Of a DNA stretch of 64,000 nucleotides, positions 1 to 8,175 are shown piece by piece. The notes beneath the pieces were generated by a model that saw nothing but the letters and a program-made list of their open reading frames with translations, did not search any database and was not told the origin of the DNA. The DNA is taken from assembly GCF_030758455.1 (NCBI RefSeq), contig NZ_CP132353.1, forward strand, positions 2,294,001 through 2,358,000. The letters are read 5' to 3'. Source of the DNA: Erwinia pyri (GTDB taxonomy: Bacteria; Pseudomonadota; Gammaproteobacteria; Enterobacterales; Enterobacteriaceae). Position numbers and translations under genes: made by a program. Position 1 is the first letter of the stretch, and every line of letters begins with the position of its first letter.

Positions 1-1077
1 GAGATCGGCCATCATGGAAGGCACGGTAGAAAAATAGACCGATTTAAGCAGTGCCATCCACCCTACCAGCAGCAGCAGCATCCCGGACGTCGGGTGGTTC
101 ACCACCAGCAGGAATGCCGGATAGATAGTCAGGATCAGTAATCCCAGCGATGTCCACATTAGCGGCCTGCGGCCTATTTTCTCCGCCCATAATCCCATCA
201 CTGGCGTCACCACTGTCAGAATGACGCCCGCCAGTAATGTCGCACTGAAAGCTGCCGTTCCCGAAAGATGGAGGTTTTTTGTCGCATAGGTAGGGACATA
301 GTTCAGCATATAGTTGATGCCGGTGGAGATCACCATCAGACCAATCGCCAGCAGCATCAGGCTTTTTTGCTGGCCCGCCAGCAGCCTGAGCGGTGAATGG
401 GATTTTTCCTGTGCGATGAAGCTGGCTGGCTCGTGCACATGGCGACGGATATAGAGGCCAACCGGGCCGATCAGCAGGCCAAATGCAAACGGAATGCGCC
501 AGCCCCACTCCTGAATTTGCGTCTCACTGAGCCAGTGCGTCAGCCCCAGCCCGAAAGCAGACGCCAGCAGCGTGCTTGCCCCCTGCGTCGCAAATTGCCA
601 GCTGGCAATAAAGGCGCGACGATGAGGGAAATGCTCAACCAAAAAAGCAGTAGAGCTGCCAAACTCACCGCCCGCAGAGAACCCCTGGATCAGACGAGCC
701 AGCAGGATCAAGATGGGAGCAACCAGTCCGATGGTGCCATAGGAAGGCATCACCACGATAATAAAGCCGCCGATCATCATCAGCGTGATCGAGAGCATCA
801 GCGCCTTTTTCCGCCCCACGCGGTCAGCATAGGCACCCAGTACGATGGCGCCTAACGGTCTGATTAAAAATGAGACGCCAAAGCTGCCGAAGGTCAGCAA
901 CATGGAGACAGCAGGATCCTGGGTAGGGAAAAAAGCGTGCGCAATATAGGTGGCAAAAAAGCCGTAAACGGCAATATCGAACCACTCCAGCGCATTGCCC
1001 ACGCAGGTAGCAAACAGCGTTTTATAAAGATTTGGCGCAGCTGTCGCCTGTGTCTGTGCAGAAGTTAACGTGCTCAT
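1..1077 (-). CDS. MFS transporter, metabolite:H+ symporter (MHS) type, 3' end outside window
   Basis: Reading from the ATG at 1077 gives 359 codons without a stop, running off the window edge, so the C-terminus is missing. The protein starts MSTLTSAQTQ and has the MHS hallmarks: GNALEWFDIAVYGFFA in helix 1, the loop 2-3 motif ADRVGRKKA, and LIQGFSAGGEFGSS. These are shared with KgtP, ProP and citrate-proton symporters, which import organic acids or zwitterions across the inner membrane with protons. The start codon overlaps the stop of the upstream M20 peptidase gene (ATGA), implying translational coupling, so the substrate is probably something the peptidase can act on. That substrate link is inference. 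Confidence 0.9.
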   Translation of the reverse strand, partial: MSTLTSAQTQATAAPNLYKTLFATCVGNALEWFDIAVYGFFATYIAHAFFPTQDPAVSMLLTFGSFGVSFLIRPLGAIVLGAYADRVGRKKALMLSITLMMIGGFIIVVMPSYGTIGLVAPILILLARLIQGFSAGGEFGSSTAFLVEHFPHRRAFIASWQFATQGASTLLASAFGLGLTHWLSETQIQEWGWRIPFAFGLLIGPVGLYIRRHVHEPASFIAQEKSHSPLRLLAGQQKSLMLLAIGLMVISTGINYMLNYVPTYATKNLHLSGTAAFSATLLAGVILTVVTPVMGLWAEKIGRRPLMWTSLGLLILTIYPAFLLVVNHPTSGMLLLLVGWMALLKSVYFSTVPSMMADL

Positions 1078-2501
1078 TGCTGCTCCTTCTGCTGCTGGTA
1101 AAGCTGATGGCTGGCTATGAGCCGCCCGCCCTTTTCACCCAGTTCCCAGAACAGCTGGGTCATCATCTGTAGCCCTTCACGAGCGACAGATTTAAGCATG
1201 TGCTCATCAACCGCATGCTGACCACAGGCTGGATAGGAGTGCGGCACCCATAGAGTGGGCAGCCCGAGAGTATGCGCAAAGACATCATTGGGCAGCGAGC
1301 CGCCCAGATTGGGCAGCAGCGCCGGTTTTTTACCGCTGGTGGCCGCCATCGCTGTAAGAGCCCACTCTACCAGGGGATCGCAGGGATCGAGCCGTGTAGC
1401 AGGCGAGCCGCGCAGAACCTCAATTTCAACCTGCTGAAATCCGTGGCTGTCGAGATGCTGCCGCAGATGCTGCGCGATGTTTTCCCAGTCTGTCTCCACC
1501 ACAAAGCGCAGTTGGCAGACAGCCGTGGCTTTGCCTGGGATAGCGTTCATCGGGCGGGCAGGATTCCCGGTTAAAAACGACAGCACTTCCAGCGTGTTCC
1601 AGCCATATAAACGTTCCGTCGGCGTTAAGCCAGCCTCGCCCCACTCTGTATCAATTTGCGGGCCGTCGCTGCTCTCCTCAACGGTAATGTCGCTGAGGAT
1701 CTGACGAACCTGGTCAGAGATAGCTGGCGGCTTCAGGGCTGCCACCTGTAGCTGACCATGCTGATTAACCAGGCAGGCGACCGCACTGGCGAGCTGCGTG
1801 CCGGGATTACTCAGTAATCCTCCCCAGTTTCCGGAATGGTAATCGCGATCGCGGGCATGGATGCTCAGCCTGACGTTAACGGCACCGCGCGAGCCTAAAA
1901 ACAGGGTGGGACGTTCAGCATTAAGACGCGGGCCATCAGAAGCGATAAAAATATCGGCGCTGAGCAGGGCCTGGTTCTCTTCACAGATTTGTGCCAGCCC
2001 TGGCGAACTGATCTCTTCGCCCATCTCAAACAGGAATTTGCAGTTGAAGCCCAACGATCCGCCGCGTACGGCAAAAATTTGTTCCAGCGCAGCGATATTC
2101 ACCGAGTGCTGACCTTTGTTATCGGCGCTTCCCCGCCCATACCAGCGATCGCCCTCTTCACTCAGTTGCCAGGGATCCAGCCCGTCGCGCCAGTTTTCAT
2201 CATCGCCAAAAACCACATCGCCGTGCCCATAACAAAGCAGCGTGGGCAGCGCTGCCTCTTCGATGCGCGTCGCCAGCAAAAAGGGCCGCGCCTCTGCTTT
2301 GGGGTTGGCAAGTTCGGTAAGCGTGAAGCCCATGGCACGCATTGCCGGAGAAATTTCTTCAGCCAGATAGCGCTGTAGTTCCTTATCGCGATCGTCCCGC
2401 TGGCTTTCCGAGCGGATAGCTACGCGCCGCGCCAGCACTTTTTTGAATTCCCCGCTGTCAAAATAGCTGGTTGCCTGCGCCACTGCCTGTTGTGCTGTCA
2501 T
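1074..2501 (-). CDS. M20 family metallopeptidase (dipeptidase/deacylase-like)
   Basis: 475 residues from the ATG at 2501 (MTAQQAVAQ); a longer in-frame extension to 2588 lacks M20 similarity and would run into the regulatory region. The M20 di-zinc site is visible in order: CYGHGDVVFGD (His and following Asp), GRGSADNKGQH (bridging Asp), FEMGEEISSPG (catalytic Glu pair), IASDGPR (metal Asp), and a late His near LWVPHSYPACGQHAVDEH. The family hydrolyses peptide or N-acyl bonds in the cytoplasm. It is the first gene of a two-gene operon with the MHS transporter (4-base overlap) and diverges from a LysR gene. The exact substrate cannot be told; dipeptide or N-acyl amino acid are both possible. 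Confidence 0.9.
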   Translation of the reverse strand: MTAQQAVAQATSYFDSGEFKKVLARRVAIRSESQRDDRDKELQRYLAEEISPAMRAMGFTLTELANPKAEARPFLLATRIEEAALPTLLCYGHGDVVFGDDENWRDGLDPWQLSEEGDRWYGRGSADNKGQHSVNIAALEQIFAVRGGSLGFNCKFLFEMGEEISSPGLAQICEENQALLSADIFIASDGPRLNAERPTLFLGSRGAVNVRLSIHARDRDYHSGNWGGLLSNPGTQLASAVACLVNQHGQLQVAALKPPAISDQVRQILSDITVEESSDGPQIDTEWGEAGLTPTERLYGWNTLEVLSFLTGNPARPMNAIPGKATAVCQLRFVVETDWENIAQHLRQHLDSHGFQQVEIEVLRGSPATRLDPCDPLVEWALTAMAATSGKKPALLPNLGGSLPNDVFAHTLGLPTLWVPHSYPACGQHAVDEHMLKSVAREGLQMMTQLFWELGEKGGRLIASHQLYQQQKEQQ

Positions 2502-2591
2502 AACCCTGCCTGTTCTGTTTGCTGTTTTGTTATGCAACCCATCTAAGCTAAAATCGCGCCTTGCCACAATTATCAAAATATCAAACAAGCC

Positions 2592-2611
2592 TTGCTTTCA
2601 GAGCAAAGCAA
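2592..2611. promoter_or_regulatory. Inverted repeat in the M20/LysR divergent promoter region
   Basis: TTGCTTT (2592-2598) and AAAGCAA (2605-2611) form a perfect 7-bp inverted repeat with a 6-bp spacer, about 43 bp before the LysR start. LysR proteins usually bind such dyads between their own gene and the divergent target. The assignment as operator rests only on position and symmetry. Confidence 0.4.
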
Positions 2612-2653
2612 AATTGCACCTTCAGGCAGCATGCACCAGAAAGAGGCAACATC

Positions 2654-3577
2654 ATGCAGAGTGCAGAGATCCGCTATTTTCTGGCGGTAGCGAATACCGG
2701 TTCGTTAAGCGCCGCCAGCCAGCAGCTCTATGTCGCGGTCTCGGCTCTCAGCCGCCAGATCCAGCGGCTTGAGAATGAGCTGGGTGCGCCTTTATTCGAT
2801 CGTCACGCCAGGGGAATGGTGCTGAACGATGCCGGGAAAATTTTTGAAAACCACGTTCGCCGTACTCTTCTGGACCGGGAGCACGCGCTGGCTGAGATCA
2901 AAGGATTAAAAGCGGTCAGGCGAACCGCTTTGCGGGTTGTCTGCACAGACGGCATGGCTTTTGGGCTGTTACCGACCCTGTTCTCGCAGTTTCGTCAGTT
3001 GAATCCGGCGGTGAGCTTTACGCTGACGGTATGCAGCGCGCTGGAGGTGGCGGAGATCCTGCGACAGGGAGAGTGCGACGTCGCCTTCCAGTTCAGCCTT
3101 CATCCGGAACGGGGCGTCGATGTGGTGGCCTCTTTTCCGGCACCGGTATTTATTGTGATGCACAGCACGCATCCGTTGGCAGAGCGCGAATTCACGCTAA
3201 GCGATTTGACGGCTTTCCCGGTTGCGCTGCCCGATCAGGGCACTACCGTGCGGCAGCTGTTCGATCTCTCCTGTCAGATGAGCGGGACCTTTATTGAACC
3301 CGCCATTACCTGCAATAATTTCAGCACGCTCTATACCTTTCTGCAGCAAAACCCGCTGGCCGTGACCATCTGTAGCCAGTTCACCGTGCTCTATCAGGCC
3401 AGAGATCACAGGCTGGCGTTGCGTTCAATGGGTATCGATCAGCTTACGCAACGTACGCTGCAGGTACAGACGGTAAATGGCCGCCAGCGCTCGGCGGCAC
3501 TCAATCTGTTCCTGAGCTTTGTCAGTGAGCAGTTGCAGCAGGAAGATGCGGCATTTCGCCAGCATTACGATTACTGA
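2654..3577 (+). CDS. LysR-family transcriptional regulator
   Basis: 307 residues from the ATG at 2654, chosen because AGAGG lies 9 bases upstream and the protein then begins directly with the LysR winged-helix (MQSAEIRYFLAVANTGSLSAASQQL, helix-turn-helix at about residues 17-37, then FDRHARG). An upstream in-frame ATG at 2561 would add 31 residues foreign to the family. The C-terminal two-thirds is a periplasmic-binding-like effector domain. Divergent to the M20 peptidase-MHS operon, which it probably controls in response to that pathway's substrate. The inducer is unknown. Confidence 0.9.
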   Translation: MQSAEIRYFLAVANTGSLSAASQQLYVAVSALSRQIQRLENELGAPLFDRHARGMVLNDAGKIFENHVRRTLLDREHALAEIKGLKAVRRTALRVVCTDGMAFGLLPTLFSQFRQLNPAVSFTLTVCSALEVAEILRQGECDVAFQFSLHPERGVDVVASFPAPVFIVMHSTHPLAEREFTLSDLTAFPVALPDQGTTVRQLFDLSCQMSGTFIEPAITCNNFSTLYTFLQQNPLAVTICSQFTVLYQARDHRLALRSMGIDQLTQRTLQVQTVNGRQRSAALNLFLSFVSEQLQQEDAAFRQHYDY

Positions 3578-3687
3578 AAGAGGCTATCAAGCTGGCTAAG
3601 AGATAAACCACCACGAGATAGCCAGCCAAACACCGACTATCCCGGGCAGTTGGTAGCAACTGAAGCACCATGGTAATACTGGCCGTA

Positions 3688-4530
3688 TCAGAACGCGCCG
3701 AAGATCACGCCTGCTGCCGCCACTAACAATAAAATAAGCATCGTTTTTACCGACGAAACGTTTTTCTTAGCCATCAGATACCAGGTACCGGTAACTACCA
3801 GCAACGGCAGCAGTTTGGGAAATATTCCGTCCAGCATAGTCTGGATGGTGATATTCACCCCATCCGATGAGACAAAACTCAATGGGGTAGAGAGTGTGAT
3901 ATAGCTTGCTGCCAGCCCGCCCATCACAAAAATGCCCAGTAACGACATCGCTTCACGTAATCGCGTTGAGCGGGAGCTGACTAACTCTTCAATTGAGCCG
4001 GTACCAAGCCGGTAACCTTTCATAAATAAGGACCAGGAGCTAATCAGGGCAATCGAGCACCAGGCAAAGATATAAAAAATTGGCCCCAGCATGCTTCCCC
4101 CGTCAGCCAGCGCCATGCCGATGCTGAGAAGTATCGGGATCAGCATACCCGGGATCATTGAGTCGCCTATCCCGGCAATGGGGCCCATCAATCCAACTTT
4201 TAAGGTATTGATGACTTCTCCATCAACCGGATCGCCATTGGCTCTTTTCTCTTCCAGCCCCACCACCAGACCATTAATAATGGCCCCAATCTGCGGCTCC
4301 GTATTATAGAAAGAGGTATGCCGTTTGAGTGCTTCTCTGTGCAGCGCCTCTTCCGGATAAAGCTTTTTTAATACCGGCATCATACTCAGGCAAAAACCAA
4401 AGGACTCGAAGCGTTCAAAACTCATAGAGGAAAGGTTGTACATAATCCAGCAGCGCCAGCAAGAGAAGAGATCTCTTTTTGTCAACGCAACCGTTTTTTT
4501 CGGGGTTAGGTTGGTCTGGTTTAGACTCAT
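3688..4530 (-). CDS. PTS mannose/fructose/sorbose family transporter subunit IID
   Basis: 280 residues. The N-terminal half carries the IID signature: MSFERFESFGFCLSMMPVLKKLYP, HTSFYNTEPQIGAIINGLVVGLEE and GLMGPIAGIGDSMIPGMLIPI; the C-terminus has several membrane segments. IID pairs with IIC to form the sugar channel in the inner membrane. The start shares one base with the IIC stop (TGATG), typical of a tightly coupled operon PMI-IIA-IIB-IIC-IID read on the minus strand. It is the last gene; its 3' end faces the LysR gene 110 bp away. Confidence 0.93.
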   Translation of the reverse strand: MSLNQTNLTPKKTVALTKRDLFSCWRCWIMYNLSSMSFERFESFGFCLSMMPVLKKLYPEEALHREALKRHTSFYNTEPQIGAIINGLVVGLEEKRANGDPVDGEVINTLKVGLMGPIAGIGDSMIPGMLIPILLSIGMALADGGSMLGPIFYIFAWCSIALISSWSLFMKGYRLGTGSIEELVSSRSTRLREAMSLLGIFVMGGLAASYITLSTPLSFVSSDGVNITIQTMLDGIFPKLLPLLVVTGTWYLMAKKNVSSVKTMLILLLVAAAGVIFGAF

Positions 4531-5327
4531 CAGAATTCATCCTCACTGTTATCTACCTTACTGGCGGACGGAACAGCTGTCGGTTCCTGTTTATAATTAA
4601 AATGGATCAGCGAAAATAGCGCCCCGACTATGACCAGAGCTACCATATTGAGTTTCATAAAAACGATGCAGACAAATCCCACTAAAAAATAGATCATCAT
4701 GCCGTTACTTTTAATGATCTGTTTTAACAGAATAGCGATCCCTACGGCGGGTAACATGCCTCCTACCACTGACATTGTTTTAATAATCCATTCCGGCAAT
4801 GCGTCCATCAGCCCCTGAATATATTGAGCCCCAAAATAGACTGCAATAAACGCAGGAGCAAAACGCAATAGAAAATGTACTGATTGTGGGTAGATAATAC
4901 AGGTCAAAATAATCCCTCGTTCATCACCCCTGTTTACGGCTTTATCGGCCTGGTGATTCCAGTAAGAATTCAGCAGCATCATCAGATTGAATACCATCGT
5001 GCCAACAATCCCGATGGTTGCCGCAATCGCTACAGCAACCTCAGGGTTTTTGCCAGACAAAATACCCAGTGCAACAGCCGGATAGGCCACGAAATTAAGA
5101 TCTGCAGGCATTGAACCGCCTGGCGTCACCATGGCTATATAAACCGCCTGCACGGAGACGCCGATCAGGATGCCGGTCTTAACATCACCGACAATCAGCC
5201 CAATAATCATTCCAGAGACAAGCGGACGGCTGAGGGTATACCAGCCGCCGGTTAAGCCCATAATCCAGGGGGTACTCAGTGCGCCCAGATAACAGAAAAG
5301 CCCGATTAATGCCGATTCAATAATCAT
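4530..5327 (-). CDS. PTS mannose/fructose/sorbose family transporter subunit IIC
   Basis: 265 residues, mostly hydrophobic helices. Family features include GLTGGWYTLSRPLVSGMIIG near the N-terminus and GVSVQAVYIAMVTPGGSMPADLNF, the conserved substrate-path loop of EII-man IIC. It forms the translocation channel with IID and receives phosphate from IIB during transport. Only two bases separate it from the upstream IIB stop. The C-terminal tail is short and charged. Substrate specificity cannot be read; the isomerase in the operon suggests a sugar entering as mannose-6-phosphate or a related aldose phosphate. Confidence 0.93.
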   Translation of the reverse strand: MIIESALIGLFCYLGALSTPWIMGLTGGWYTLSRPLVSGMIIGLIVGDVKTGILIGVSVQAVYIAMVTPGGSMPADLNFVAYPAVALGILSGKNPEVAVAIAATIGIVGTMVFNLMMLLNSYWNHQADKAVNRGDERGIILTCIIYPQSVHFLLRFAPAFIAVYFGAQYIQGLMDALPEWIIKTMSVVGGMLPAVGIAILLKQIIKSNGMMIYFLVGFVCIVFMKLNMVALVIVGALFSLIHFNYKQEPTAVPSASKVDNSEDEF

Positions 5328-5329
5328 TT

Positions 5330-5836
5330 TCAGCCTCCTGCCGTCAGCAGTTTTTTCTCTGCCGCTGGCCAGCTATAACTTTTGCCATCGGGTACCAGCC
5401 GAAAATCGATTTCATAACCCAGGCTTGCTAAAAAGCGGAAGGCCTTTATCTCTTGCTCCGTGACGGATTGATTAGGCCCAATTACCGTTGTGCCTTCCCT
5501 GGCACTCATCGGCCCGACATTGATGCAGTTATTGCCATTGTTCAGGCTTATTCCGGCTTCGATTAAGCGGGACAGGGTCACAGGTGATTTACTGATGATG
5601 AAATATTTTTTTTCACTGAGAATGACTTTGCTAAGTTTTTCAATGGCCGTTTCGGTAGTGAACAGCCAGACTTTGACATCTGAAACTGCCCCTTTCATCA
5701 CCTGAGACAAAAAGGGATCGTTCGCTACATCATCGTCAATGGCAATAATACCTTCACAGGCATACTCTTTTGCCCAACGTGTAATTAACTGTCCATGAAT
5801 GACCCGATCGTCAATGCGAATAAATGAGATAGCCAT
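5330..5836 (-). CDS. PTS mannose/fructose/sorbose family subunit IIB
   Basis: 168 residues, full length for a free IIB protein. The phospho-accepting histidine is His14 in RIDDRVIHGQ, followed by the typical LITRWAKEY. It takes phosphate from IIA and donates it to the sugar at the IIC/IID channel on the cytoplasmic face. IIA and IIB are separate polypeptides here, unlike E. coli ManX where they are fused, resembling sorbose-, N-acetylgalactosamine- and glucoselysine-type systems. It lies 9 bp after IIA. Confidence 0.93.
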   Translation of the reverse strand: MAISFIRIDDRVIHGQLITRWAKEYACEGIIAIDDDVANDPFLSQVMKGAVSDVKVWLFTTETAIEKLSKVILSEKKYFIISKSPVTLSRLIEAGISLNNGNNCINVGPMSAREGTTVIGPNQSVTEQEIKAFRFLASLGYEIDFRLVPDGKSYSWPAAEKKLLTAGG

Positions 5837-5845
5837 AACGTATCC

Positions 5846-6274
5846 TTAAAAGTCTTCAGAAGTTTGATGAATAACCGGCATAGCCTGAATAACCATTTCG
5901 GTGACCTGTTTGACCAGCTGCGTGGCCACAAAATGGGGATCGGCTTCTTCGCTATATTCTTGTGCAAGCAGTAATAAAGGCAGGTTTACGCCAGCAACGA
6001 CTGCCACATTGCCTACTCTTTCAGGATGTAAAGCATGGGCACTGGCGACGTTCCAGGGCGTGCCGCTAAGCAGGTCACATAAAACTAGTACGCCATCATG
6101 ATTTAGTAGCGCGTCATCTATTTTCTTGGTGATTTCAGTGCGAAAGGCCTCAATGCCGCCTTCATTGGTGAGTGAAACAGCCTTAATGCCGGTAAGTTCA
6201 CCAAATATCATTTCTGCACTCTCAATAAGTGCCTGACAGAGCGGCCCGTGGGTTGCTACGATAAATTGAAGCAT
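5846..6274 (-). CDS. PTS mannose/fructose/sorbose family subunit IIA
   Basis: 142 residues. The protein opens MLQFIVATHGPLCQALIES; His9 in ATHG is the phosphorylation site that receives phosphate from HPr. DLLSGTPWNVASA matches the conserved EII-man IIA segment. Cytoplasmic and soluble. Separated by 2 bp from the upstream isomerase gene and 9 bp from IIB, so all five genes are one operon, presumably transcribed from the operator region near 8057-8141. Confidence 0.93.
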   Translation of the reverse strand: MLQFIVATHGPLCQALIESAEMIFGELTGIKAVSLTNEGGIEAFRTEITKKIDDALLNHDGVLVLCDLLSGTPWNVASAHALHPERVGNVAVVAGVNLPLLLLAQEYSEEADPHFVATQLVKQVTEMVIQAMPVIHQTSEDF

Positions 6275-6276
6275 GG

Positions 6277-8043
6277 TTACCCCCTTACAAACGCTTTAAT
6301 GGTGGCGAGGGTTTTGACGGTAGACTCGCCGCCAGGACGGATCTGGTAGCACGACACACCGGCAGGAATAATGAAGGTTTCAGCGTAGTGAACGATAAAA
6401 GGCTCAAAGGCTCCGGTCGGGCTTTCAACCACAGCTTCCTCTCCTTCAATCAGGTTAAGCACATTAACGGTGCTCCCGGTGTTATGCATTACGGGTTTAC
6501 TGAACCAGTGCCTGCGAGTTTCAATAAATTCACGTTCATGCAGGCCTGTGCGCTCTTCTTTCCAGCCTTCTCCTTCTGCCAGGAGTTCAACCTGGTTAAT
6601 CAGGTTCTGCTCCACCCAGCGTCTCTCCCTGTCCCACTGAATGGCTTCCTCTCCATGCTCTATATGCACCGGCCGCGGCAGGCCATCTAACCCTTTGCGT
6701 CCCCAGTCCCATAGTTTGAAGGTGAAAATGTAAGGCGTGGCGCTGATCTCTAACACCAGCGAACCGCTACCTGCACAGTGAACTGTGCCCGCAGGGATCA
6801 GGAAATGATCATGCTTTTTAGCCGGAAACCGGTTGATATATTTCTCATGGTCAAAAGGCTGGCGATCGTGCTGCGCCGCCCGCAGGGCTGAGATCATCTC
6901 TTGAGGATCGATATTGTCCTTTGTCCCCAGATAGACCCTGGCGTCCTCCGCGGCATCCAGCAGATAATAGCTTTCATCCTGGGTATAGTGCATACCGAAT
7001 TCCTGCTGGATATATTCGGTCAGCGGATGCACCTGCAGGCTCAGGTTCTGGCCTTCGAAGGTATCCAGAAAATCAAACCGAATGGGGAACTCGGCGCCGA
7101 AACGTGCATGCACGTTGTTACCAAGCAGGGCCTGAGGCTCCAGTAAAACCAGGTTAATTGCTGGCGTCTGAACAGTTACCGTGCCAAATTTGAGGTTCAG
7201 GCTGTTCTCTTCAGGGACGCAATCAAAACCCCAGGCATAGTTTTCTTTCTGCCGATCCAGGCGACAAACATCTTTCATCCACTGCCCGCCCCAAACGCCC
7301 TCATCAAAAAACGGCACAAGGCGAAATGGTCTGCTGGTGACTTTTTTTAACGCCGACAGATAATCAGCCATATCCACCAAAACGGGTTCAAACGGTTTAC
7401 TGGTATCCAGATAAAAGTCTGACTGCGGGAGGACTTTCACTTTAAAGCGATCAAAAACACGCCACTCAATAAAATAGGCACGCTTATAGCGGCGTAATAT
7501 ATCTTCTGAAAAGTTGCCTGCTCCCCAGTTATCCAGTTCTCCCCGGCGAAAACGCTGCTGGATTTCCCATCGCGGCATATCTGCGTAAATCCTGATATCT
7601 CCCTGATGAATAAGTGAGGCACCTGTTCCTGCCACGATAATAAGCCCCTGTTTGATAGAGGCTATTTGATGCCTGAGAGAATTCAGCCGTTCTGGTGAAA
7701 AGAAGTCGTTAAGCTTATGCGGTGCCAGGTAACCAAAAACGCGGTCATCAGTGATAAAACGGGCCAGCATCGCATCGATATCTTTTTGATCAAGCCGGGC
7801 TTCATCGGCGAAGAGTACCCTGTCCGGATTAAGCGGCTCAATCAGTGAAGCCTCTACCTCTTTTAGCGCTACGCCGTGGTAGCTCTCAAGGGTCAGTACA
7901 CAACGGACTAATCCACGGCAGGCGATCTCCGCTTTAATCTGCTCAACCAGCGCTTGCCATCCCTGCTTAGCGGATCTATTAAACGCGCTGACCTGCACAA
8001 CGGGTGATTTATCATAATTTCTTCTTTCCCTGCGATATGCCAT
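6277..8043 (-). CDS. Class I mannose-6-phosphate isomerase with a long N-terminal extra domain
   Basis: 588 residues, against about 390 for E. coli ManA. The isomerase part is in the C-terminal half: the zinc ligands of the type I cupin are visible as LSLQVHP (residues 335-340), a Glu in DESYYLLDA (about 357) and His422 in IPAGTVHCAGSGSLVLEI, and KLWDWGRKG supplies the active-site Arg. It should interconvert an aldose-6-phosphate and fructose-6-phosphate. Residues 1 to about 230 are not part of a normal ManA; the stretch GLIIVAGTGASLIHQ followed by IRIYADMPRWEIQQRFRRG is faintly like the core of uridine-kinase-type folds but has no intact P-loop GKS/T. First gene of the PTS operon, so it probably processes the imported sugar phosphate. 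Confidence 0.88.
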   Translation of the reverse strand: MAYRRERRNYDKSPVVQVSAFNRSAKQGWQALVEQIKAEIACRGLVRCVLTLESYHGVALKEVEASLIEPLNPDRVLFADEARLDQKDIDAMLARFITDDRVFGYLAPHKLNDFFSPERLNSLRHQIASIKQGLIIVAGTGASLIHQGDIRIYADMPRWEIQQRFRRGELDNWGAGNFSEDILRRYKRAYFIEWRVFDRFKVKVLPQSDFYLDTSKPFEPVLVDMADYLSALKKVTSRPFRLVPFFDEGVWGGQWMKDVCRLDRQKENYAWGFDCVPEENSLNLKFGTVTVQTPAINLVLLEPQALLGNNVHARFGAEFPIRFDFLDTFEGQNLSLQVHPLTEYIQQEFGMHYTQDESYYLLDAAEDARVYLGTKDNIDPQEMISALRAAQHDRQPFDHEKYINRFPAKKHDHFLIPAGTVHCAGSGSLVLEISATPYIFTFKLWDWGRKGLDGLPRPVHIEHGEEAIQWDRERRWVEQNLINQVELLAEGEGWKEERTGLHEREFIETRRHWFSKPVMHNTGSTVNVLNLIEGEEAVVESPTGAFEPFIVHYAETFIIPAGVSCYQIRPGGESTVKTLATIKAFVRG

Positions 8044-8056
8044 AAATGCCCCCTTC

Positions 8057-8072
8057 GGTTAATCGATTAACC
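8057..8072. promoter_or_regulatory. Operator 1 for the LacI-type regulator
   Basis: GGTTAATCGATTAACC is a perfect 16-bp palindrome, 14 bp upstream of the isomerase start. It has the same layout (GGTTAA-N4-TTAACC) as the second site at 8126-8141. LacI-family proteins bind short palindromes of this length with a central CG, which this one has. Its position near the start of the PTS operon fits repression of that operon. Confidence 0.75.
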
Positions 8073-8122
8073 ACAACAACATACCGCTCGTGTAAAAATT
8101 TTTATCAGCGTCTCGTCACAGA

Positions 8123-8144
8123 ACAGGTTAATGGGTTAACCTGT
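8123..8144. promoter_or_regulatory. Operator 2 for the LacI-type regulator
   Basis: ACAGGTTAA and TTAACCTGT form 9-bp arms around TGGG. The inner GGTTAA-N4-TTAACC (8126-8141) equals operator 1, and the centres are 69 bp apart. The site is 32 bp before the regulator start, consistent with autoregulation or a two-operator loop. Confidence 0.75.
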
Positions 8145-8175
8145 ATGAGCTCTTAACTCCTTAAGGAACTAATTT

